In this document: positions 22,924-35,103 of the stretch, piece by piece
How the letters are laid out: every line of letters begins with the position of its first letter
Numbering within the stretch: position 1 is the first letter of the stretch
From: Mesocentrotus franciscanus
Taxonomy: Eukaryota; Echinodermata; Echinoidea; Camarodonta; Strongylocentrotidae
Length of the DNA: 64,000 bases
Assembly (NCBI GenBank): GCA_037976565.1
Contig: CP137674.1
Coordinates: forward strand, 9,467,789 to 9,531,788
Direction: 5' to 3'
Position numbers and translations under genes: made by a program
The notes under the pieces: generated by a model
What the model was told of the DNA's origin: nothing
What the model saw: only the letters and a program-made list of their open reading frames with translations
The model's database searches: none

Positions 22924-23260
22924 AATAGGAAAAGGAAATGAAAGAGAAAAAAGAAAGAAAGAAAGAAAGGAAGAAAAAAAAAAGAAGCCAGAGAAAGAAA
23001 CAGAAAGAAAAAAAAAAAGAAAAAGGGTAAGAAACGAAAGAAAGAAACAACAAATAATCGAGCAAAGAAGCGAACAAACAAAAAGTGACATATAAAACCG
23101 TAGCGCGCTAAACCAATAAAACAAAAAGATAAATAACTTTTTGGTGAAAAAAAAAACGAAAAAGAAAGAAGAAAAAAGAAAAAGGGGGAAAGGCTACCAA
23201 AGAAAGTAAAAGAAATACATAAGAATTAAGGAAATAAAGAAAGAAGGGGGAAAAAATGGA
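22924..23260. repeat. Polypurine tract upstream of the PDZ-gene promoter
   Basis: About 340 bp are almost entirely A and G on the plus strand (AAAGAAAG, GGAAG and AAAAAAG runs), starting a few tens of bases beyond the candidate CpG promoter. Open frames across it are artefacts. Confidence 0.85.
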
Positions 23261-23518
23261 AAATTGAAAATAAAACTATACAAATAGTGATAGATGTATT
23301 GGTTCTCAGTGGTTGGATGGTCCTCCAAAATACTCGTCTGAGTTTTAACTGGAGGTGCGGGTAGGGTGTACCGTGTTTTAATTTGTAGATGTCACTTTGA
23401 TTTAAAAGAATGAGTATTATTCGGTTAATCATATCATGCTATAAACATTTGCAAATAATAACTAGGCCCATTACTACTACCATGAACGGTGAATCGAAGT
23501 TGAGGAGGCGCAGAAGAG

Positions 23519-23660
23519 CAGGCCGGGCCGTAGCCAGAGTTTAATGTTTGGGGGCACATACATGTAATTGATCGACGTCCTGGGGAGGGTCTATGAGGAG
23601 GGTGTCTGATCTTGGAAATTTTGGGGGCACGTGCCCCCGTGCCCCGTGGCTACGGGCCTG
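23519..23660. mobile_element. hAT-like MITE with 8-bp target duplication CAGAAGAG
   Basis: The element begins CAGGCCGGGCCGTAGCC and ends GGCTACGGGCCTG. CAGAAGAG occurs immediately on both sides (23,511-23,518 and 23,661-23,668). An 8-bp target duplication with CAGG...CCTG-type ends fits non-autonomous hAT elements. Its 142 bp contain no gene. Confidence 0.85.
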
Positions 23661-26567
23661 CAGAAGAGAAAGAAGCATGATCATTCAATTGAATGAGTTA
23701 GGAAATGGCATCAGAATCATTCCAAAAATCTCCAACGGCCCTCCCAATGATCATTCACCTGGGAGGAGGGGGGATCTTTCTGACGACTAAACATTGTTGG
23801 TATTTTTGTCCATATTTCTATCGATGCCGGAGGAAGTCGGTTCTTTTCCTTCATTAAAATTTACTTTCCACCATTCATACTTTCCTTATTAAAATTCATC
23901 TTAATATCATTTTGCTTGATCATGCATGGAACTATTCCACATTATCGTTTAAAAAAAGTAATAGAAAATCACATGCACACCCAGCACAGGGGCTTAGTGT
24001 GTCATTCCTTCTATCTATAAACTAAAATATAAAAAAACCTTACCAAGTTGCATGGTTCCTATCAAAATTACGGATCTGAAATGCACCCTGCCATGTTTAA
24101 AGTTGCATCCCTACCAAGGCTACCAATGTGCTGATATTTGGAAATATTCAGGGTTCAAAGTATGTTGTGTCATTTCTTATAGTGTGTAACTTGACCTTTA
24201 TTTTATTACAGTTTATTTTACTACCTGACCAATCAAATTTGATTACGGTGACCTTGGATGAAAGCAGAAGAGAAAAAAAAAACGATTTCAGTTTATGATT
24301 GCAGGTTTGCAAAAATACTAGGTGGTGCTACGTGGGGGGGGGGGTATGGACCCCGTGCCCCTCCCTATCATTATCATAGGGGATAAGAAGAGAAAAGGGG
24401 AACAACAAGGAGGAAGAATAGGAGAGGGTGACAGGGAACGTGAATGAGAAGATAAAAAGACCTCATCCCATCGACACCTAATCGGTAACCCTAATTCACC
24501 TTTCGTTTACTTTCATTATATAGTTTATGTTATATAATATGTAAGATGGTAAAGTAACAAAAATTCTTGCAAAAGACAGGGAACCGGACTCGACTAGCAC
24601 TTTTGCTAACTTCTGGTACCCGCTTTAACAACGTAAGTATACACGTAATCTTTTCTTTCATTTGTATATAACATACTTTGTAAAACAATGTTTATCATGT
24701 GTAATGTTATTCATCTTGTGTTATATTGCTATATTTTGTGTAATCATGATTGATACATTTTGGTTTACCGCCCCTCAATGTCCTCAATGTCCGGACACAC
24801 ATACGCCACTGAAAGTAGAATCGGTAAAAATAGAAATAAAACGTACTGAAAGCTGATATTTTAGTTCCTGAAAAGTGATGGGCGGATGTGCGTATCTAGG
24901 CTGATTGACCGACTCGACCATTCTGATTTCTTTTTGCTCACAAAATGGGCAGAACTTGCACAGTGATAGAATGTTTGTAATAATGTTTATGCCATCCGTA
25001 TAGCCACGACATACTTTTAAACGGTGGTGCAATGCAGGTTAGATGTGAGACAACGCACGACTCCCCTGCCCCTGACTCCAGACCAACTCCAAACAGACCA
25101 ATTTATTAGGATGGTTTGTCTGGTATCGGACTTCTGTTGTGACAGAGCAAAGAGTGAGAGTTAGCTATAACCATGGACCTAACACAAAGTAACAAGACAT
25201 ATACAGGTATCTCGAAGTTCAGCCGTGTGCCATGAAAGACTATATTATAAGCCTATATAGTATAGTCTACTATAACTTTTTGCTCCGGAGAATATAATTA
25301 TGCATTGGAGGTCATATTCATCAAAAATTGCTCAGCTTAGTTGTCAACTGACTACCGGTACTCAGCACGTAGTTAGTTTACTATAGGCCTTAGCACAGGT
25401 CGATAAATTGACTGGAACGCTGATCGAGTTTGACCATTGCTCTATTTTGAGCGGAATTGTTCTGCATGTCAAACCGGCTAATGTATGCACATTTTCATGT
25501 GTCGTTTCTGCCTTCTTCTTCATTTATATAGCTGTCACTGGTATGGACATCAAATCGATTCCTGTATCTGGTAATATACAATTCATTTGAAAAAGACTTT
25601 TTGTGTAGATATAAATTATGTTATGAGTTTGATACGTCTAACTGGTTTATATCAAATTATATCTTATATTTCATTAGTATAATCAGTTAAGCAATGGGAC
25701 GTACATTGCAGAAAGTAGATTTGGTTGTTCCTCTGATTGGTCCTCCACAGTAATAACGGATTATCATTATCTAATTCTAAACATATTTCAATGGTATTCA
25801 TAATCCTGATAATTTATGCTAACGAAAAGTGTATCACAATAGGCCTATTCCATTTGCATTTCTATTGTTTCTCTTCTGTCCTTTCTCAGCAGTGCCAGTG
25901 GCGTATCTATGGGGGCACGGGGGCAGGTGGCCCCAAGAGAATGGAACATAAAGAAGGAAAACAAGAAAGAAGATAGAAATCCAGGGCAACGATATAATAC
26001 GACCCCTCCCACATCCTTCCATCACCCTATTGCTAGCTTGTTATCTCGCAATTCATCTATTTCTAGTACCTAGTATTTCTAGTGTCTAGTGCCCCCGTCC
26101 CTCCCATCATCCAGTTCCCCTCAGTGGCTGGACCCACACTATGTCATTCCTTAAGACTTTTGCTGTATCTTCTTGCTTCTTGTAAGTTGCCAAAATAACA
26201 TGATTTAGGGAACATTGCCGCCCCTCAAATGCCGGAACCCCCCCCCCCCACATAATAAAATATTAAATTTCTTTTTCGGAATAGAGCCCCTTTTACAATA
26301 TAACCCTCATCGATGGGGATCTCACCGTTTCGGTCCATTCCTAAATCCGTCTAGGATGACCTAAATTCAAATGATGTAATTAAGGGGGAAATGAGATCTA
26401 GTAACAGTATCTGCTTTCAAAGGCGACCACATAATTTTGAATGAAAGTAAGGAATCATATTTTGTTCTTCTTTTTTTTTAATCGCTTTAACAATAATGTG
26501 TATTGCCAGGTCGTGGATCCCAGATTCTTTGGGCGGCTGGGGCGCTAGTTTGAAGTTCTTTGACAAA

Positions 26568-26645
26568 TAAAATAAATAAATAAATGAATAAATGAATAAA
26601 TGAATAAATGAATAAATGAATAAATAAATAAATGAATGAATAACA
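26568..26645. repeat. AATAAATG-type tandem repeat
   Basis: Units AATAAATA and AATGAATA repeat for about 75 bp. Confidence 0.9.
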
Positions 26646-27292
26646 ATGACAGATAAAAATGTATAAAATTTTGATTATTCAGAATGTGTTTTTCCTGGGG
26701 GAGGGGGCACATGCCCCATGCCCCTGGATCCGCCAGTGAATGTCATAGTAGTGACAGAGCATGGATATTAGTTGAATCTTTAACGTTCAGTAATGACGAG
26801 CCATATCAAAGTTTCATTGGATTACTCCATGACGTCATAGATGGATTTTTACATCTGAGAGTAATCTTTTTCTAGAGTTTGATGAAGGGTTAGAATAACG
26901 GTTTTGTCGATATAATGATCTCGAAACCAAATATGTTTATTTTGTTTACCATAATTAATAGCTCAAACATTCAATCACCTCCTCGTGCTCTTTCTATTCA
27001 AGAGAAATTCTGAGCATCAGAATACTTGAAGGCGAGCTCATGCATAAAAATACAATCGCTTATAGACAAACTTTGATTTGACAGAGCTGAGGAAAGGGCA
27101 AATATATAAAAGATGACCTATATCATCGAGGTCATAATTATTCAAGGGCAGTTTCAAATCGCGGTTTGTTAATATGAAACAATCACATGTAATGTAGGGA
27201 ATCTATTGGTAAGGTAAATAAATACCTTTAATGAGCAACAAACGTTGTCATCGATGTTAATGCCCCAAATTCGCCCCAAATGCCCCAAATTC

Positions 27293-27593
27293 GCCCAAAA
27301 TTTGATGGCAAAATTTCACTTATATTGTATCATAATGTGAAAGAGGGTGTCACCCTTCTGCAAAGATCCCCCCCCCCAAAAAAAAGAATGTGTTTGAAGA
27401 TAAATATTGATAAAAGAATACATGATTTGGGTTTTTTGTTGTACACAGAAAACCTAAATCTTGTATTCTTTCATCAATATTCGACTTCAAACACATTTGT
27501 TTTTAAAATCCTTGCAGAAATGTGTTTTAAATGACATCCTCTTTCACATTATGATACAATTTAAGTGAACTTTTGCCATCAAATTTTTTGGGC
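27293..27593. repeat. Foldback MITE with arms of about 60 bp
   Basis: The left arm (GCCCAAAATTTGATGGCAAA, on to CATAATGTGAAAGAGG) is complementary to the right arm (CCTCTTTCACATTATGATAC, on to GCCATCAAATTTTTTGGGC) with a few mismatches. The left end is preceded by a short GCCCCAAATTC tandem. Confidence 0.8.
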
Positions 27594-28596
27594 TCCCAAA
27601 ACTTTAGAGGGGCTTTAAGTAAATCCCGTCCGAGGTGAATTGCACGATAATTAAAGGAAAAAAAATAGGATATCGCTCCGTTCATAATTGTTCTGCAGTA
27701 CGCATTCCTGTGGTAAATGTTCAGCAGTCAATTCACTGACTTCTACAGGGGGCTTGGGGGCTAAAGCCACCGCCCCCCCAAAAAAAAACACCTTCAAGCC
27801 CCTCATTCCTGATTATGAATACATTTAAGCTAGGCACAAGTAGAAATTGAATGCAGGAACCCTAATCACCCTACCTCCCAAAATAATTCTTCTAGAACTG
27901 CGCCTGCTCTCGATCAATCCAACACCTAACCTTTACCTTTCATCAAACGGTACATGTACAACCCAATAGTAGCCCAACATCTTTAGCGGAAGAAAAAAAA
28001 ACACGGAGCAAATTTCAAACCACATCACAGGTGAGATTGCTAATGTGGAACGCAGTGGCGTAGCATGGATCCAGCCATTTCTAAGGGGCACTGGTGTAAA
28101 GTGGGGAGGGGGTGAAGGGGGGGGGGGTCTGCGTTAGAAATATCAGAGGAATGGATATAACTGCATTGTCCTCCTTAAAATCTTTTAATTCAATTTGGTC
28201 AGACATTAATTTTCTGAAAACATTCCTGACTTGGTCAGATCCATTTATTAAGCATTTGCAAGAGCAAAGAGATGGAATAAAGAACACGTTTTTTTTTAAT
28301 GAAAACTTTTTTCGTTACTAATTGGAAAAACGGAAAAACAAAAGGGAAGCAGACCTTGCGATGCCCAGTGACTGTCGTTCATCCTCAAACCCAACCGCAT
28401 CATCCCGAACTGAAATTGATGCGAAGACGTATAATCCGAGCGCGCATCACAAATCAAGGTGGTATTAACGTTTGACGTTCACTGCCAAAACAGCATCAAC
28501 CGCACTCCTTGATTAAACGTCATCCTCATTCTCTTCATTTCAAGTACAGATCTCGTCAATATCACATCGTGCCAGCGTACAACTCGTCTTTGAACA

Positions 28597-28908
28597 ATGA
28601 ATACCTCATCAGCATTCAACGCGAGCGACGATGATGCCAACATTACGATGTCCCCGATGACGGCCGACGACGACGATGACGGTAGGTCCCAGCCGTCGTG
28701 TAAAATGCCTTTGTATTACATTAAACTCATCACGTTGGCCATTGCGATGTCGATGATGATCGCTACGCTCATCTTGATTCCGTGTCATCGTCGACTTCGT
28801 AAGCAACATCATATCTTCCCTTACAACCTCGTACTCTCTGATCTGAGCGGTGCCATCGTGATGGCATGTTTCGAAGGGTTCGTTGGTGGATTCGAACCCC
28901 CCGTAGAG
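28597..28908 (+). CDS. GPCR exon 1: N-terminus, TM1, TM2
   Basis: It encodes 104 residues. The ATG sits in GAACAATGA. An acidic, glycosylable N-terminus is followed by a hydrophobic TM1, the basic loop CHRRLRKQHH and TM2 (NLVLSDLSGAIVMACF). The exon closes with a good GTAAGA donor. Confidence 0.82.
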
Positions 28909-30872
28909 GTAAGACAGTCGATAAGTATTGCCTTTCAATGAAGAGAGATGATTTGGTGATCTCAGTAGGAAGTTGTTTTTTTTAAAGTAATTTCTATTCT
29001 ATTTCTAACACAACCCCAATAATAAATGTTGGTCTGCACTGGAATTCTTATAACAAACACATAGAGTATACACATCCTGGCAAGCAAGTAGTAGGCATGT
29101 ACACACATGTATTGTATTTAAACATTAATACATTTCAGTATGTGAATTGTTAATTATCAACATTGTCTGCGTCATAATTTGTACGATTTGTGAATTTTGA
29201 CAAAATAGAAGTCATTACAGATCACTTTTGTAATACACTGCAAAGGTCTATGACAATCGGTTTCTTACGTATAATTACATCACATTCTTTTTGGAATTCC
29301 ATCCACTATTATCTCATCAAATTAGCTATTTGACCACCTGTTCCTTCCTACTTATTCTTGGGAAAGGTACTAAGTCCCATTTGCAGGCCAAAAAAGTGAA
29401 AACGTTAAATTCCAAAGGCATTTGAAAGACAATATTAATTTAGAACTTCCCTAAAAAATAGGGGGCTTGAAAATGTCTTTAGTGGAAAAATAACGACTAT
29501 TAGTTGTCGAATCGACTTAGGAGCTATAGAGCCAGTAAGTAATAGTCTGATTTTTCAGACCATTGTACCCAATCGTTGTACGTTTTATGCTGCGCAAAGA
29601 TTCAATCAGTTTAATTTTGGCCATTACAAGAAGTGGGTTATTGATGTAGACAAATGCTCATGTACCCTTTACAGCTCATTTTATGTATGTTATTACCAAA
29701 GATGATAAAAAGCCAGTCAGTCACTCAATAGTGTCTGACAGTGAAGTCTAGCAAGTAAACGGGTTTCCTTGCATAATTTGAATATTAGGACACTGATAAC
29801 GTTTAAATTTCACAGATAGGACATACATGACATATTCATAATTCCTGCAAAGTTCTACAGAATTTGATGTTGGCTGCAAAAGGGACATAGAATCTTTAAG
29901 GTGAAGCAATAAATTCTCAAAAGTTCATCACTAAAATTTCCCTCACACACAATATCACTAAAGAATAATTGATTAGTCAAATATAATTCAATTAAGAAAC
30001 ATTAAAAATATAACCGTGAAGGAATAACCTTGACACGGTAACCTATGGAACCTAAAGCTTATTTCTGATGGCAGCTCATAAAATGAATAAGAATATACTT
30101 TAAATATTATTAAATTCGTAGATATTCTGTTTAATTTATGAAACGAAAAAGAAAAAAAGATAAAACAAAATTAATCGTTTGTTGAGCTAGTTGTTCACCC
30201 TAGTTGTACGTTTTTAGTTATTGAGCTAATAAACTGCAATCTTTTTTTCCCTTTCCAGGCTTATTATTTCCTTGTCATCTTATTAGCAACATCCATCATG
30301 GTATCACTTCTAAGCATCGCCTTGGTAACCGGGTACCAATTCATCACCATCCGCGTGGACCCCTTTGGCGCTCGGAACATCATCACCACACCACGACTGA
30401 TCACGACATGTATCGTGACATGGGCATTAGGGTTCACCTGCTCTTCGCCCATTGCCATCCTCGACGACGATAAGCTCTTCATTGTTCTCCTCTCCCTCTC
30501 CTGGTCGACCACCATCGCCACTGGCCTCTGTTACCTCTTCATCTACCGTTCCGTCGCCGGGGTACCTTGCGGCGGCAGCATCACCAGGAACGTAAGGAGC
30601 AGAACCAGAGAATACTCCGCACCTTCGGACTAGTCTATGGGACCACTGTCCTTTCCTGGATCTGTCCCTGGGTAGTCTGGACCCGACAGAGTCTAGGACA
30701 TGAAAACGATTGTCTAATCAACGCTTCGGACGTGATGATTAACGTCAATTGGATTGCAAACTCCATCATCTATTGGTGGCGACTCAAGGAGTTTCGATTA
30801 ATGTTCGGATTCTGTACTAAACAGAGAAGCACCATCGAACCTCAGCTGTCTCTGGTGACTGATTTGAAATAA
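28597..30872 (+). CDS. Rhodopsin-like (class A) orphan GPCR, two exons, with a frame break between TM5 and TM6
   Basis: Exon 1 (28,597-28,908) ends GAG|GTAAGA and exon 2 (30,259-30,872) starts after CTTTCCAG, both in phase 0. The N-terminus (NTSS, NASD, NITM) has three N-glycosylation sequons. TM1 spans about residues 40-62. TM2 contains NLVLSDL (77-83). TM3 ends in TGY (128-130) where DRY is usual. TM4 and TM5 follow, with CYLFIYRSVA at TM5's end (195-204). TM6 (SWICPW) and TM7 (NSIIY, a form of NPxxY, then KEFR) are in the other frame. Moving from the first frame to the second near 30,552-30,590 needs the effect of one lost base. It is therefore a recent pseudogene, a frameshifted allele or a sequence error. 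The ligand is unknown. No conserved TM3 Cys is seen and the second extracellular loop is short. It may belong to the large echinoderm-expanded receptor groups. Confidence 0.8.
29363..29900 (+). mobile_element. TIR element (family 'AAGGTACTAWGTCCC'), copy in the GPCR intron
   Basis: AAAGGTACTAAGTCCCATTT at the left pairs with AAAAGGGACATAGAATCTTT at the right. The 538-bp sequence is highly similar, in reverse orientation, to 61,468-62,006. A frame encoding TISCRIDLGAIEPVSNSLIF is open in both copies, but its start is disrupted here by a one-base difference. Confidence 0.85.
30259..30872 (+). CDS. GPCR exon 2: TM3-TM7 with internal frame break
   Basis: The acceptor is a TTTTTTTCCCTTTCCAG tract. 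The first frame runs from AYYFLVILLATSIM through TM5 and stops at 30,631-30,633 if read on. The second frame, from about 30,567, carries RRQHHQERKEQNQRILRTFG, then TM6 and TM7, and stops at 30,870. An AATAAA overlaps the stop codon region. Confidence 0.78.
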
Positions 30873-31110
30873 AGTAAGAACTGATCCGTGACATGTTCAT
30901 GTGACATTCGTTTGCCTTGTAACCATGCATTCAGAATGACTGAGCGCCGTTCTTTCCTATTTTAACTTTGAAAATGCAGTTCTTGTGTTCAAGAGCTATA
31001 AGGATAGACAACAGTTTTGACGTTTGCGGTTGGAAACGGGTCGTAGTTTGAAAGCTACGAGAATTCCTAATTTTCATTTCTTCTGTCTACTTAAACATGT
31101 AAAGGTTGTA

Positions 31111-31482
31111 GAGGTGTCGTGGACGAGTGGATATGTCACCGGACTGTGGATCACAAGGTCCGCGGTTCAAGTCCCACCGCGGCACTAATGTCCTTTGGCA
31201 AGACATTGATCTACATTTGCCACTCTCCACCCAGGTGTTAAATGGGTACCCGGTAGGATGCGAAAGCTAATGTGCTTAGATTAGCAAGTGTGCGCTTGTA
31301 AAAATGACGCCTGGCTGGAATGCTCCCCAGGGAGTGGAGAATGTGCATACATTGTGTGCGGGTAATCCTGAATCCGATGACCGGGGTAATAATATATATA
31401 TATATATATCTGTAAAGCGCTTTGAGAGGGCCTTCGGTCCTGAAAAGCGCTATATAAGAACTAGCTATTATTATTATTATTA
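31111..31482 (+). repeat. Full-length tRNA-derived SINE
   Basis: The head reads GAGGTGTCGTGGACGAGTGG (A-box region) and GGTTCAAGTCCC (B box). The conserved body has TTTGGCAAGACATTGATC, GCCTGGCTGGAATGCTCCCC and GATGACCGGGGTAATA, then AAAGCGCTATATAAG and an (ATT)n tail. It is the best complete copy of the family also present at 20,985, 51,975 and 57,071. Confidence 0.85.
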
Positions 31483-32507
31483 AACAAAAATATATCGGCG
31501 TAACGTTCGGAGCGAATTTCTTTCATTATAACGGCTAGAGAGAAGATATTGAAAGCTGAATATTTTCAAGTGACATATCATATAGTGTGCATAAATGATC
31601 ACTATGCAAGATTCTATCACATGGAAATTATGAAAAGTAGAGTTTACTGTTCGGAACACTGGAACATCACAGGAAATGTTATTAATAGGAGGGACGATGT
31701 TCATAATATGACATTATATTACGTGTACATTGTAACGAATACTTCTCGTGGTTCAACGTCGAAGCAATACATTTCTTGCACATTGTGCCATATTTTACAG
31801 TACTCTTACTTGAAGAAAAAAACAACAAACATGTTCTCTGACTTTTAATTTTAGCCGACAGAGGTAGGGAATTTTATTACTTTAGGACTCCCCCCCCCCC
31901 GAAAAAAAATATATAACCTGGTGGTGCCTCATGTAACATGTGTTAGATTTTTAATTTCCTTCGTAAACTCAATGTTTGCAGTTGAATATTTGAAGTATCT
32001 AGTCAATATTTCTTTTTTGTATGTCGTCTGACAATTGTGCGGTAAAATTGTGCTCAAGTTGATGCTGCAATTATTGAAATAATAATAATGGTTTTCGCTT
32101 TTTGTAGCTTATTGTGCTTATAATTGCCGTTCGGCATATGCAAACCTAACATTTAAAATATTTATGAGGAGTATGATATGTGTTTTCTTTCTTGGTTATT
32201 TTTCTGTCCATTAATTTGGAGACTGATTTGTCAATACCAATTGTAAATATAAGAATGACTTTGAGATGCAGAAAGTTTTATATAATGACGAGCCAACTAT
32301 TATGATTTTGTTACACTTGTCTTTTATATAATTATCAAGGTGAATTCAGAATTCAGGCATTGGTTAAGGTTTTGCCTAAAATTATCAAATGCTCCAAGGT
32401 TTTCTGCATTTAGAAGCAAAAGGAAAGTTTTATTCATTTTCCCCTTCAGTTTCTTGCTTATGATACAGAATTTATCACTGATGACAAGATTTGTGGTGTA
32501 TATACAC

Positions 32508-32657
32508 CAGGGGGCGTTTCACAAATCTTGTCATCAGTGATAAATTACAGTTTTTGTTATAAGCTACTGAAATACTTGCTTCTGATTGGTTATCAGCAGA
32601 TTTTTCACTGATTTTTGTCATTTGCCATTGAAAAAGGCTTTGTGAAACGGGTCCCTG
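32508..32657. repeat. MITE related to 16,225-16,377
   Basis: CAGGGGGCGTTTCACAAATC and GGCTTTGTGAAACGGGTCCC form imperfect terminal inverted repeats. The body shares TTATAAGCTACTGAAAT with the 16-kb copy. Confidence 0.8.
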
Positions 32658-33410
32658 AATAAGGATTCAAGAAATATAATCAAGGACGATATCCAATATT
32701 TATTTATAATAATAACACGAGGTCTATAAGCAATTGGATTTCTAGAGTACATAGAGGAACCCTTTCAAAAACATAATCTTATAATAGAAACTAGATATTT
32801 AGCGTGGTCGTGGTGGCTGGTTCACTCTCATCTCCTTTTCTCAGAAGCCTACCCGGTACTACGTATATCATATTAGCAAAGGAGAGAAAGCTTGGACCTT
32901 GGCTGTAACCATGATGCTTATCTAAGATCAAATATAGTGGTTCGAGTTCTATTTCTGTCCAAGATTTCAGTCTTGGATTAGCCCATATCTTCATGTGCAA
33001 TAAGGCTTTTTCGAAGTGACATTTACCTTTCTTGTATCAATTTCTTTTGATACAGAGTAGAGTGCAGCGAACTAGAAATATCAGTGACCCATATTTCATT
33101 CAATCTCTTCTCTATATTTGGAGATGGAATACAAGGAGTTGCGGGAAGGATTGATACACTCAAAAGAAATTCTGAGTCTAGTACAAATTCTAGTACAGCC
33201 AGTTTGTTTTTTCATGATGAGGGAGAATTTGAAAATACGTCAATACATTGAACAGAAATATATTCGAACAGTATTGTTATACCCGCAGAATGTTGAAGGT
33301 TACGGCTCAATTATGAAGGAAGGAGAGTATTGTGACTCCCACGATTCTGATCTATTCATACAAATTATGTACCCATATTGATTTAGGAATACCCTTACAA
33401 AAAAACCTAA

Positions 33411-34340
33411 TGGTAAATGAATGGTGTTTGAATGGTAGCGTCAATGGTAAATGGTATTTCAATGGTGTTCCAATGGTGGATTCTGTATGGTGAATGGTGT
33501 TTCAATGGTGGTGTACGATGGTGAGTGGTGTTTCAATGGTAGAGTTTGTATGGTGAATGGTGTTTCAATGGTGGTGTATGATGGTGAGTGGTGTTTCAAT
33601 GGTAGAGTTTGTATGGTGAATGGTGTTTCAATGGTAGAGTCTGTATGGTGAATGGTGCTTCAATGGTGGAATTATATGGTGAATGGTGTTTCAATGGTGG
33701 CGTCTGATGGTGAATGGTGTTTCAATGGTGGAATCTTCACGGTGAATGGTGTTTCTGTGATACATGTCTTTGTTAAATGGTGTTCCAATGGTGGCGTCTG
33801 ATGGTGAATGGTGTTTCAATGGTAGAGTCTGTATGGTGAATGGTGTTTCAATGTTGGAATTGTATGGTGAATGGTGTTTCATATGGTGGTGTCTGATGCC
33901 TTGAATGGTGTCTCAATGGTGGAGTTTGTATGGTCAATGGTGTACGTTTCAATGGTGGAATCTTCACGGTGAATGCATGTTTCTTTGATACATGTCTTTG
34001 TTAAATGGTTTTTCAATGGTATTGACTAAATGGTAATGCTATTTCAGTGGTAGTGACTTAATGGTATATAGTAGTGACTAAATGGTTATGGTGTTTCACT
34101 GGTAGTGACTTTATGGTATATGGTATAGTGACTAAATTGTGAATGGTGTTTCAGTGGTACATGTCTTTGGTAAATGGTGTTTCAATGGTAGTGACTAAAT
34201 GATAATTGGTACATGTACTTCGATGGTAGTGACTAAATTTTAAATGGTATTTCAATGGTAATTACTTATGGTAAATGGTAGTGACTGGTAAATGGTATTT
34301 TAGCGTGTACAGTCTGTATATGGTGAATGGTGTTGCAAAG
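33411..34340. repeat. ATGGT minisatellite array, left
   Basis: Imperfect units of about 17-33 bp such as ATGGTGAATGGTGTTTCA repeat for more than 900 bp. They decay rightward to units like AATGGTAGTGACTAA. Open frames on both strands are repeat artefacts. Confidence 0.92.
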
Positions 34341-35103
34341 GTAATAATAATAATGAATACGGTGCTTATAAAGCGCTTACCACCAAAATCTCTAAGTGCT
34401 AGACAAACAAAATACAATGATAAACAATTACATATCAAACAAAACAAAAAATTCACTTAAACACATAAATTACAATACATATGAAATATACATCAATGTG
34501 AAAAGAGTAAGTTAATCAAAAGACGTTTTACTGTGGAAATACCGACATCCATCTGGGGCCCGTTTCATAAACCATTTGACTTACTATAACAAATTTGATA
34601 TCTATAACAAATCTAATTACAACTATGGCAATCTCTTATAGAAGTGAAAATCTGTTCATTGTCCGGACACCCAACCCACCATCTATTTTTCCATCTAAAC
34701 AGTACTTTTTTCTTGATTGGAAAGGGTCTTTAATCACTGTAAGTGATTCATGTGCATTGGTTGCTATAATTGCCAGCTAAACAAAAGGGTCTTAATTAAT
34801 AACAATAGAAATTGTTATCTAGAAATTGTTTTCAGTGTTGACAGAATTAAGACATCTTTTCATTGCCAAAATAAAATCATGCGCATTGATTGCTATATTG
34901 CCAGTCTACTATTTCTTGATTGTCTTATATTTTGTCTCAATTGACATTATTGAGGCTCGTATTATTTGATTGTTACCTAATGTAAAATATACAAACATAT
35001 GTACTATGTGGAATTACCACATCTTACTAATGCCAAGAATCTTGTATGAAGCATACACTTATTTTTTTATGATGTGACAATTGTTTTCATGATGCATTGC
35101 TTC

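Larger units (their letters stand above)
23669..28596. other. Intergenic region between the PDZ gene and the GPCR gene
   Basis: It contains G-rich and C-rich scraps with GGCGNA-type termini (near 25,892, 26,690-26,743 and 28,052) that look like hAT-MITE fragments. It also has an AATAAATG tandem at about 26,568-26,645 and a foldback element at 27,293-27,593. No gene is supported. Confidence 0.6.
30873..33388. other. Intergenic region downstream of the GPCR gene
   Basis: It holds a SINE (31,111-31,482), a short C/A homopolymer junction near 31,890 and a MITE (32,508-32,657). No supported gene is present; open frames up to 99 codons lack any recognisable feature. Confidence 0.6.

Noticed and set aside
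22841..23124. Phe/Ser-rich minus-strand frames
   Set aside because: They are translations of the polypurine tract complement.
31391..31410. (TA)n as an independent repeat
   Set aside because: It is part of the SINE body at 31,111-31,482.
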